Source: Candidatus Microthrix subdominans
Lineage (GTDB): Bacteria; Actinomycetota; Acidimicrobiia; Acidimicrobiales; Microtrichaceae
Length of the DNA stretch: 64,000 bases
Assembly (NCBI GenBank): GCA_016719385.1
Contig: JADJZA010000011.1
Location: 182,007-246,006, forward strand
Reading direction: 5' to 3'
Shown piece by piece: positions 10,221-18,899 of the stretch. The notes beneath the pieces are model-generated. The model worked only from the letters and a program-made list of their open reading frames with translations. It did no database searches and was not told the origin of the DNA. Positions within the stretch are counted from its first letter, which is position 1; each line of letters begins with the position of its first letter. A program made the position numbers and the translations under genes.

Positions 10221-11249
10221 ATGGCGTCCCGCCAGCGAGCCCCCCGAAACTCACCGGTCGAGCTGGGCGGGGTCACGGTGCAGCCGGGGCGTCGCGCGTC
10301 GATCGAGCTGCCGGTCGCCCGCCTTCCGACCCGGTCGTGGATGTCGCTGCCGGTCGTCGTGCTGTGCGGATCCCGCCCCGGACCCACCGTGTGGGTGTCG
10401 GCCGCCGTCCACGGCGACGAGCTGCTGGGCGTGGAGATCATCCGCCAGGTGATGCGGGGGATCGACCCTCGGCGGCTGTCGGGCACCATCCTGGCCGTGC
10501 CGGTCGTCAACGTGCCCGGTTTCCTGGCCCAGAGCCGATACACCCCGGATCGGCGCGACCTCAACCGCTCGTTCCCCGGGTCGCCCCGAGGGTCGTTGGC
10601 CAGCCGCTTGGCGCACTTGTTCATGACCGAGATCGTCGCCCGTTGCGATGCCGGCCTCGACCTGCACACCGGTTCGAACCACCGGGAAAACCTGCCGCAG
10701 ATCCGCTGCAACACCGACGATCCGACCACGTTGGCGATGGCCGAGGCGTTCGCCCCTCCGGTGATCGTGCACTCCAAGCTGCGGGCGGGGTCGCTGCGCG
10801 ACGCCTGCGCCAAGCGCGGCCTTCCCGTGCTGTTGCTCGAAGCGGGAGAGGCGTTGCGCTACGCCGAGTACCCGATCGAGGTGGGCGTGGCCGGGGTGCG
10901 CCGCACGCTGGCCCACCTCGGCATGCTGCGCCCCACCCCCTCCCATGAACCCGCCCCGCCTCCACCCGGCCGGCCCGCCCCGGTGATCCGCTCGTCGACC
11001 TGGGTGCGTTCGCGCCGCTCGGGCCTGGTGCGCTTCGACGTCGACCTGGGAGCGAGCGTCACCGTCGGCGAGCGCATCGGCACGGTCGCCGACGCCCACG
11101 GCCACACCCGCTCGATCGTCAAGAGCCGGACCGACGGCCTGGTGATCGGCATCACCCGCAATCCGCTCGTCAACCAGGGCGATGCGCTGGTGCATCTTGG
11201 CGAGTTCGCCGACTCGGGACGCGGGATCGCCAGCGATCCCACCGCCTGA
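10221..11249 (+). CDS. Succinylglutamate desuccinylase/aspartoacylase-family zinc hydrolase
   Basis: This 342-residue M14-type zinc amidohydrolase has ligand motif H64-G-D-E67, the RRDLNRSFPGSP substrate loop (about 111-122), the third ligand in DLHTG (His about 149) and a catalytic-glutamate candidate in LLLEAGE. After a Pro-rich linker (about 242-252), the C-terminal domain (GLVRFDVDLGASVTVGERIG) resembles a biotinyl/lipoyl-like beta barrel. It is 17 nt downstream of rimK, the usual pairing. Possible roles are trimming glutamate tags or deacylating an N-acyl amino acid. The same frame is open far upstream, but that part is not conserved. Confidence 0.82.
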   Translation: MASRQRAPRNSPVELGGVTVQPGRRASIELPVARLPTRSWMSLPVVVLCGSRPGPTVWVSAAVHGDELLGVEIIRQVMRGIDPRRLSGTILAVPVVNVPGFLAQSRYTPDRRDLNRSFPGSPRGSLASRLAHLFMTEIVARCDAGLDLHTGSNHRENLPQIRCNTDDPTTLAMAEAFAPPVIVHSKLRAGSLRDACAKRGLPVLLLEAGEALRYAEYPIEVGVAGVRRTLAHLGMLRPTPSHEPAPPPPGRPAPVIRSSTWVRSRRSGLVRFDVDLGASVTVGERIGTVADAHGHTRSIVKSRTDGLVIGITRNPLVNQGDALVHLGEFADSGRGIASDPTA

Positions 11250-11277
11250 CCGGGGCAGGGTCGCAGAACCAAACCCA

Positions 11278-11306
11278 TTGCTCGAGTTAGGCGAGCCTCA
11301 TATACT
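11278..11306 (+). promoter_or_regulatory. Promoter with an iron-box-like operator for bfd-bfr
   Basis: TTGCTC (11278-11283), a 17-nt spacer and TATACT (11301-11306) form a good sigma-70-type promoter. The spacer carries TTAGGCGAGCCT. The sequence from 11287 matches the DtxR/IdeR consensus at about 13 of 19 positions, strongly in the left half. Because the operator lies between -35 and -10 and the genes are for iron storage, iron-dependent control is likely, but whether the regulator represses or activates is not shown. Confidence 0.5.
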
Positions 11307-11362
11307 CAGTCAGGTCCCCTCCCGCAGGTGGGGGTACTCACCGACACGGGAGCAGCGAATCG

Positions 11363-11587
11363 ATGGTCGTTTGTCATTGCCTGGCGCTGAACGATCGCAC
11401 GATCAGAGAGCTGTGCACCGACGGCCCGGTCACGGTCGACGATGTCGTCGCCCAGTGCGGGGCCGGCGGCCGCTGCGGAGGGTGCCGACCGACGATCGAG
11501 GCACTGCTGGCCGAGCACCAGGGGTTGGCGACGCCGGTTGAACTGGTCGGGGCCGGTTCGGCCGCCCGTGTAGCGTCGGCCGCATGA
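11363..11587 (+). CDS. bfd: Bacterioferritin-associated ferredoxin (BFD-like [2Fe-2S])
   Basis: This 74-residue protein has the four cluster cysteines of the BFD-like [2Fe-2S] fold (CHC near residues 4-6 and CGAGGRCGGC near 33-42). Bfd docks on bacterioferritin and delivers electrons to release stored iron as Fe2+. Its stop overlaps the bfr start (ATGA), so the pair is translationally coupled. Bfd at the head of a bfr operon supports the assignment. Confidence 0.9.
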   Translation: MVVCHCLALNDRTIRELCTDGPVTVDDVVAQCGAGGRCGGCRPTIEALLAEHQGLATPVELVGAGSAARVASAA

Positions 11588-12054
11588 AGGGCTCCCCGGC
11601 AATTATCGAGTTTCTCAACGAGGCGCTGACCGCCGAGCTGACCGCCATCAACCAGTACTTCGCACACGCCAAGCTGTGCGAGAACTGGGGCTGGGCCCGG
11701 CTGGGAGCCAAGTACCGCGAGGAGTCGATCGAGGAGATGCGCGACGCCGAGAAGCTGATGGAGCGCATCCTCCTGCTCGACGGCATGCCAAACCTGCAGC
11801 GCCTGGGCAGCGTCCGGGTGGGGGAGACCCCCGCCGAGCAGTTCGAGCTCGACAAGGCGCTCGAGGAGAACGCGGTCGCCATGTACCGCCGCGGTTCCGC
11901 CCTTGCGGCGACGGAGGGTGACCCCGGCACACGGGAGCTGCTCGATCAGCTGGTGCTCGGCGAGGAGGAGCACCTCGACTGGATCGAGACCCAGCTGCAC
12001 GCCATCGGTGACATCGGCATCGAGCGCTACCTGCAGTCCCAGCTCGACGCCTGA
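11584..12054 (+). CDS. bfr: Bacterioferritin, with an altered ferroxidase ligand
   Basis: Bacterioferritin is a 24-mer iron-storage shell with heme at subunit interfaces. The 156-residue protein has the heme ligand Met52 and the ferroxidase ligands Glu18, Glu51, Glu94, Glu127 and His130. Position 54, normally His (MRHAE in M. tuberculosis BfrA, as I recall it), is Asp in this sequence (MRDAE, codon 11743-11745). That is one base from His. It may alter the di-iron site or be a sequencing error. Confidence 0.95.
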   Translation: MKGSPAIIEFLNEALTAELTAINQYFAHAKLCENWGWARLGAKYREESIEEMRDAEKLMERILLLDGMPNLQRLGSVRVGETPAEQFELDKALEENAVAMYRRGSALAATEGDPGTRELLDQLVLGEEEHLDWIETQLHAIGDIGIERYLQSQLDA

Positions 12055-12122
12055 CCGGCCCGGGTCACGCGGCCCCCACCGTTGGCGGACCGTCATCTCG
12101 ACGACCGCGGACGACCGTCACC

Positions 12123-13454
12123 TCATACGGACAGGATCAGGTGGGCGTAGCCGAAGTAGATCAGCAGGCCGGAGGCGTCGACCAGCGTGGTGATCAGCGG
12201 GGCCGACACGACAGCGGGATCGATGTTCATCCGCCTGGCGAAGAAGGGCAGGGCAGCGCCGGCCATCGTGGCCCACACGCAGATCGTCACCAGGGTGAGG
12301 GCGACGACCAGCGCCAGGTCCGCCTCCCAGATCAGCGCAACGGGCACGAACACTGCCGAGCCCAGCATCAGCCCGAGCATGAACCCGACGCGTGCCTCGC
12401 GCCACACGACCCGGCGGAGGTCCTCGGGACGAACCTCGTCGACCGCGAGCGCCCGCACCATCGACGTCGAGGCCTGGGAACCACAGTTGCCGCCGGTGTC
12501 GATCAGCAGCGGGATGAATAGGGCGAGCGCAACCACGCGGGCGAGCGAGTCCTCGAAGATCTGCAACACGTTGACGGTCAGCGCCGCCGCCACGATGAGC
12601 ACGAGCAGCCAGAGCGCCCGGGTGCGGGCGAGACCGAACACCGACATGGCCAGGTACGGCTCGCGGGCCGGGCTGCGCCCGCCCTGGAGCGCCATGTCCT
12701 CGCTCTCCTCCTCCTCGAGCACGGCCATGGCGTCGTCGACGGTCAGCACGCCCACCAGGCGCTCTTCGGCGTCGACCACCGGCAGTGCGATCAGGCCCTC
12801 GTTGCTGACCAGGCGGGCGGCCACCTCCTGGTCGGTATGGGTGGAGACGTAGCGCACGTCGGTGTTCATCAGGTCGGCGACCAGCGACTCGCGGTCGGCG
12901 ATCACCAGGGCGCGCAGGCCGGTGACGCCGATCAGGTGACGTTCGTCGTCGAGCACGGGCAGGGCGTAGATCGTCTCGGCGTCGAGGCCGTCGCGGCGGA
13001 TCTTGGCCAGCGCCTCGCCGACGGTCATCGATTCGCGCAGCGAGATGAACTCGGGGCTCATCAGCCGTCCGGCTGAGTCCTCGGGGTAGCCGAGCAGGGT
13101 GGAGGTGAGGGCGAGCTCGCCCGGGCTCAGGGAGGCGAGCAGCCGGTTGGCCACCTTGGCCGGCACCTCGTCGAGCAGGCGCACCCGGTCGTCGGGGTCG
13201 AGCTCCTCGATCAGGTGGACCACCCGGTCGGCGCGCAGACCGCGGAGCAGCCGCTGCTGGTAGGTCGGTTCGAGGATCTCGAAAACCTGGGCGGCACGGT
13301 CGCGGTCGAGCAGACGGAAGACGACGCCCATGGCCTCATCGTCGAGCCGGACCAGTTCGGCAACGATGTCGCGGGCACCCATCGATGCCAGCGAATCGCT
13401 CAGCGCCTGGGTGTCCGACGAACGGACGAGGGTTGCGATCGGTTCGGGTCCCAT
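12123..13454 (-). CDS. mgtE: Magnesium transporter MgtE
   Basis: MgtE is a dimeric Mg2+ channel gated by cytosolic Mg2+. The 443-residue protein has the N-terminal alpha-helical domain (to about 125), two CBS domains (about 130-255) and five C-terminal membrane helices with the pore signature PLLIDTGGNCGSQ. Length and order are standard. It converges on bfr with 68 bp between them. It is the last of three same-strand genes (RNase Z, glutaminase, mgtE). Confidence 0.95.
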   Translation of the reverse strand: MGPEPIATLVRSSDTQALSDSLASMGARDIVAELVRLDDEAMGVVFRLLDRDRAAQVFEILEPTYQQRLLRGLRADRVVHLIEELDPDDRVRLLDEVPAKVANRLLASLSPGELALTSTLLGYPEDSAGRLMSPEFISLRESMTVGEALAKIRRDGLDAETIYALPVLDDERHLIGVTGLRALVIADRESLVADLMNTDVRYVSTHTDQEVAARLVSNEGLIALPVVDAEERLVGVLTVDDAMAVLEEEESEDMALQGGRSPAREPYLAMSVFGLARTRALWLLVLIVAAALTVNVLQIFEDSLARVVALALFIPLLIDTGGNCGSQASTSMVRALAVDEVRPEDLRRVVWREARVGFMLGLMLGSAVFVPVALIWEADLALVVALTLVTICVWATMAGAALPFFARRMNIDPAVVSAPLITTLVDASGLLIYFGYAHLILSV

Positions 13455-13583
13455 CGCTGTACCCTCCCCGACGTCGACGGGGCCGGTCGAATCATGCGGC
13501 CGGGCCCTTCGGTTCGTCGTGGTGGGTTTCGGGGGTCGACCAAGTGACAGCCGGCCCGTCTCGCCGACGCCCTGGGGGTCGGA

Positions 13584-14981
13584 TCAGGGTGCCCCGTTGT
13601 CGCCGTCCGGGCTGAGCAGGCAGGCGGAGTCGAGCAGCTGGAACTCCCAGCCGTAGCGTCTCAGGTCGTCGGCGGTCGCGGTCAGCAGTCGGCCGGCGAT
13701 CGGGCGAGCCCGGGTGACGGCCGACAGGTCCACACGCACCGTGCCCGGCTCGGCAAGCTCTGAGTGGTCGAGCAGGTGGTGCACTAGTTGCGCGGTCGAC
13801 ACGAAGTCGAGCTCGCCACGCACGGCGACCGTGTGCACTCCGTCGTCGTCGCTGGTCGACACGATCGGGGAGAGGGGCGAGCGGGGATGACCGAGCAGGT
13901 GCATGTCGAAGTAGTCCGACAGCTCGGCGAGCGCCTCGACGCCGCGCACGCTGTTGCCCCGGGCATCGAGGGGTGCGCTGTGGACGCCGATGCCGAACTG
14001 GCCCGGCAGGATGGCGACGATGCCGCCGCCGACCCCGCTCTTGGCGGGCAGGCCCACCCGGATCATCCATTCGCCCGAATAGTCGTACATGCCGCAGCTG
14101 GCCATCATCGACAGCGTGTGGCGGGCGGCGAGTTCGCTGACCACCCGATCGCCGGTGACCGGGTTGATGCCGCCGTGGGCCAGGGTGGCCCCCATCACGG
14201 CGAGGTCCTCGACGCTCACCTTCAGCGAGCACTGCTGGAAGTAGACCTCCATCGCGTCGGCGACCGACCCGTCGAGTCGGCCGGCCGCCAGCGCCAGGTA
14301 ACCGAGCGCCCGGTTGCGGTCGCCGGTGGCGGCCTCCGACGACAACACCGCCTCGTCGAGTTCGAGGTCCCGCCCGGCGAAGGCCGACATCGCCTCACGC
14401 ATTCGCCGCACCTGACGATCGACGTCGATGCCTGGGACCATCGAGCTGATGACGATCGCCCCGGCGTTGATCATTGCGTTGTCCGGTCGACCGGTGTCGG
14501 GCTCGAGGCTGATGGCGTTGAACGGCTCGCCGCTGGGCTCGAATCCGACGTTGCGGGCGACCTCCTCCAGTCCCAGCTCGTCGATCACCATCGCATAGAC
14601 GAACGGCTTGGAGATCGATTGGATCGTGAACGTGTTCTCGTCGCCCGCCCGGTAGCTGCGGCCGAGCACGCTGGTCATGGCGATGCCGAAGCGGTCGGGG
14701 TCGACGTGGGCGAGCTCCGGGATGTAGTCGGCCAGCCGACCGCCGTGTTGGCGGCTGGCCCGGATCAGCAGGTCGGCCAGACCGGCGCTGATGTGGTCGG
14801 TGCGGCCGGTCGCGTGTGGGCCGGTTGGGTTGGGTGTGGCCCGGACGGTCGGCGGAGGGTTGGGCGTCGAAGGCGGAGGCACGGCGGCGACCCTACCGGT
14901 GCCCGGCGGGCGATCCGGTTGCACCAGCAACGTCGAGCGACCACACGACCGGCCGGGCCCGGAGCTCCCCGTCGACGGCAC
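13584..14981 (-). CDS. glsA: Glutaminase with C-terminal STAS domain
   Basis: This beta-lactamase-fold glutaminase converts glutamine to glutamate and ammonia. The Ser-x-x-Lys motif is in QSISKPF, and NAMINAGAIV and AKSGVGGGI are also present. The ~305-residue catalytic domain (about 60-365) is followed by a STAS domain (about 375-460, GVHTVAVRGELDFVS). The protein is 465 residues long; the first ~60 are Pro/Thr-rich and poorly conserved, so the start may lie downstream. STAS domains usually sense or bind partners, so regulation is inferred. Confidence 0.9.
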   Translation of the reverse strand: MPSTGSSGPGRSCGRSTLLVQPDRPPGTGRVAAVPPPSTPNPPPTVRATPNPTGPHATGRTDHISAGLADLLIRASRQHGGRLADYIPELAHVDPDRFGIAMTSVLGRSYRAGDENTFTIQSISKPFVYAMVIDELGLEEVARNVGFEPSGEPFNAISLEPDTGRPDNAMINAGAIVISSMVPGIDVDRQVRRMREAMSAFAGRDLELDEAVLSSEAATGDRNRALGYLALAAGRLDGSVADAMEVYFQQCSLKVSVEDLAVMGATLAHGGINPVTGDRVVSELAARHTLSMMASCGMYDYSGEWMIRVGLPAKSGVGGGIVAILPGQFGIGVHSAPLDARGNSVRGVEALAELSDYFDMHLLGHPRSPLSPIVSTSDDDGVHTVAVRGELDFVSTAQLVHHLLDHSELAEPGTVRVDLSAVTRARPIAGRLLTATADDLRRYGWEFQLLDSACLLSPDGDNGAP

Positions 14982-15017
14982 GCGTCGAGGGTCCGGCCGG
15001 GTTCGTGATGCCCGGCC

Positions 15018-15968
15018 TCAGCCCGGCTGCGGCACGTTGTTCCAGACAAGTTCCTGGGCCAGTTCGGTGGCCGGGAAAACGCTCTGGGCCTCTTCGAGCA
15101 ACCCGTCGGTTGAGTCGTAGCGCATCGAAAAGTGGGTGAGCAGCAGCGCCGTGGCGCCGGCGTCGCTGGCGACCCCGGCGGCCTCGGACGCGGTGGCGTG
15201 GCCGTGACGGTCGGCCAGGTTGGCATCGGCCTGGGCGAACGTGGCCTCGTGGACCAATAGCCCGACGCCGGTGGCCAACGCTCGTGCTCCGTCGCAGGGT
15301 CGTGTGTCGTAGGCGAAGGCCGCCGACGCCCCCGCTGTGGTCGGCCCGGTCACCTCCGAGGGCTCGACGGTCCGCCCGCTGGGTGTGATGACCGCTTCGC
15401 CGCGTTGAAGCGCTCCGAGGAGCGGACCGCGGGGCACGCCCAGTTCTGCCAGGCGATCGAGGTCGAGGTTGCCCGGAGCGTCGGAGGCGTCGAAGCGAAA
15501 CCCGATCGTCGGCACGCGGTGATCGAGGGGGGCGATCGCCACGCCGAGATGATCGATCGGGGCGAGGCGCGTCACGTCTGTGTCGGGGAGCCCGGCCGGG
15601 TCGAACTCCTCGATGTCGAGCGGGATGGCGATCCGCAGGGCCGGTGTCGCCGCCAGCGCGTCGAGCAGATCGCTGAGTCCGGTCGGGCCGATCAGGCGAA
15701 GCGGACGCTGGCGGTCGTCCATGCCCATCGTTGCCAACAGGCCCGGCAGGCCGAGCACGTGGTCGCCGTGCAGGTGCGTGCAGCAGATGGCGTCGAGCGA
15801 CGTCGGGGACACCCCGACGGACAGCAACCGGTTCTGAGCGGCCTCGCCGCAGTCGATGAGCACCCGAACGGCCGACTCGGTCGGCGCCGGCACCTCGAGC
15901 AGCGTCGAGGAGGTGAAGCGGTCCCGGGTGGGCCGACCCGCTGCGGTGCCGAGGGGAAGGAGACGCAC
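15018..15968 (-). CDS. rnz: Ribonuclease Z
   Basis: RNase Z matures tRNA 3' ends. The 316-residue metallo-beta-lactamase protein has HLHGDH at 65-70, LDHRVPTIGFRF and the C-terminal HEATF...GHATASEAA...LTHFSMRY series typical of RNase Z. Start MRLLPLGTAAGRPT is the expected N-terminus. Divergent from argH across 139 bp; that gap has a possible TAGCCT -10 for argH near 16074. Confidence 0.92.
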   Translation of the reverse strand: MRLLPLGTAAGRPTRDRFTSSTLLEVPAPTESAVRVLIDCGEAAQNRLLSVGVSPTSLDAICCTHLHGDHVLGLPGLLATMGMDDRQRPLRLIGPTGLSDLLDALAATPALRIAIPLDIEEFDPAGLPDTDVTRLAPIDHLGVAIAPLDHRVPTIGFRFDASDAPGNLDLDRLAELGVPRGPLLGALQRGEAVITPSGRTVEPSEVTGPTTAGASAAFAYDTRPCDGARALATGVGLLVHEATFAQADANLADRHGHATASEAAGVASDAGATALLLTHFSMRYDSTDGLLEEAQSVFPATELAQELVWNNVPQPG

Positions 15969-16107
15969 GGGTCCAATCTAGGGCGACCCCGGCTGGAAGC
16001 GGTCCAGCGTGCGCGAGGTGCCGGCAGCATCGGGCGTGGGTGCGGCCACCGTGCGGGTGAGGCCCGCCGCGTAGCCTGGCCGCTTCCAATCCCGACCGAG
16101 GAGCCCC

Positions 16108-17598
<1,491 letters not shown>

Positions 17599-17630
17599 CC
17601 CCGGGGGGCCAGCTCCCACTCGTCGTTCGG

Positions 17631-18218
17631 GTGGCGCAGGCGCTGATCGGCTGGCGATTGGCGAGCACCGTGGGGATCGACGGCGGCGATCCGCTGATCG
17701 GTCGCATCGTCGAGACCGAGGCCTACGGCGGCGGCGATGACCCCGCCTCCCACGCCCACCGGGGGCCGACGCCCCGCAACCGGGTCATGTTCGGTCCCGC
17801 CGGGCGGCTCTACGTCTACCGCTCCTACGGCATCCACTGGTGCGCCAACGTCGCCGTCGGTCCGGAGGGCACAGGCTCGGCGGTACTCGTGCGGGCGGTC
17901 GAGCTGGCAGGTCCCGACCCGGATGCGTTGGCGCGCTCGTTGATCGAGTCCCGTCGTCCCAAGGCCCGCCGACAGGTCGACTGGAGCAATGGCCCCGGCA
18001 AGCTGGCCGCCGCTCTGGGGATCACCGGCGAACACGACGGCCTCGACGTGTTCGATCCGAGGTCGCCCATCCGCCTGCTGGCTCCAACGCAGCAGGAGCG
18101 CCCGGCACGGTTGCTGGCGACACCTCGCATCGGCATCACCCGGGCGGTGGAGCGCCGCTGGCGTTTCGTCGACGCCGACTCCCGGTGGCGGGGGCCGATC
18201 CCTCAGGCGTCCTCATGA
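17631..18218 (+). CDS. mpg: DNA-3-methyladenine glycosylase (AAG/MPG type)
   Basis: This base-excision repair enzyme removes alkylated purines. The conserved IVETEAYGGGDDPASHAHRGPTPRNRVMFGPAGRLYVYRSYG (written here in part: ETEAY, RGPTPRN, YVYRSYGIHWC) contains the catalytic Glu and the base-binding residues, and NGPGKLAAALGI follows. The start is uncertain. GTG 17631 gives 195 residues but a short N-terminus; TTG 17586, which overlaps the argH stop, would give the fuller LPLVVRVAQALIG helix. mpg upstream of tyrS is also the mycobacterial order. Confidence 0.88.
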   Translation: MAQALIGWRLASTVGIDGGDPLIGRIVETEAYGGGDDPASHAHRGPTPRNRVMFGPAGRLYVYRSYGIHWCANVAVGPEGTGSAVLVRAVELAGPDPDALARSLIESRRPKARRQVDWSNGPGKLAAALGITGEHDGLDVFDPRSPIRLLAPTQQERPARLLATPRIGITRAVERRWRFVDADSRWRGPIPQASS

Positions 18219-18267
18219 GGTGCGTCCCGTCATCCCCGGCGTCGCAACCGGGCGGCCTCAGCTCCGC

Positions 18268-18846
18268 TCAGATGTCGCCGGGGGTGCCGCACTCCTCCAT
18301 GTTGTTCACCCTGGCGAAGCGGTCGATGTAGCGGCTGACCTGCTTCTTGTCCCGCAACGACTCGGTGAACTGGGAGTCCTTACGACCACTCTCGAGCACG
18401 TCGACGAAGCGCTGCCGGTCCTCGATATGACGGTCCCAGTCGCCGAGCCAGGCAGTGACCAACGATGCCTCGGTCGGGTCGGGGGGCGGCTCGAGCGCAG
18501 CGAGTTCGTCGGTCATGTCGGTCAGGATGTCGATCGAATCCTCGACCGAAGCGGCGCGGTCCTGGGGTGTCTTGGCATCGGAGGCTGCCGGCAACGTGTC
18601 GAATTCGTCCCGCCACTTGGTGCAGACGGCGTTGGCCTGTTTGGTCCACTGCGTGTCGCTGAGCTGGTCGACCGAGTCGGTCGATCCCCACCCGTTGAAG
18701 GCCGCAACCCACATCAACACGATGGCGAGCACCCCGAGGGTGGCGAGCGCCATGCCGATGCGCCTCCTGACGAGTGCTCCTCCGGCCAGCGGGGCGTCCG
18801 GTGATTCGTCGGCGGGGTCGTTCGGGTCGGTTTCGGGCGGGGTCAC
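18268..18846 (-). CDS. Hypothetical single-pass membrane protein
   Basis: This 192-residue protein of unknown function has an acidic, Pro-rich cytoplasmic N-terminus (about 1-28), one membrane segment (MALATLGVLAIVLMWVAAF, about 32-50) and an alpha-helical, charged extracytoplasmic domain. Two cysteines (AVCTKW and ECGTPGD) could form a disulfide outside the cell. It lies 53 bp after the PBP gene on the same strand and is probably co-transcribed, so an envelope role is plausible. Confidence 0.75.
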   Translation of the reverse strand: MTPPETDPNDPADESPDAPLAGGALVRRRIGMALATLGVLAIVLMWVAAFNGWGSTDSVDQLSDTQWTKQANAVCTKWRDEFDTLPAASDAKTPQDRAASVEDSIDILTDMTDELAALEPPPDPTEASLVTAWLGDWDRHIEDRQRFVDVLESGRKDSQFTESLRDKKQVSRYIDRFARVNNMEECGTPGDI

Positions 18847-18899
18847 GGCGCCAGCCTGCCACTAGCGGCGCGGTGGGGACAGTTCGCCTGGCACGACGC

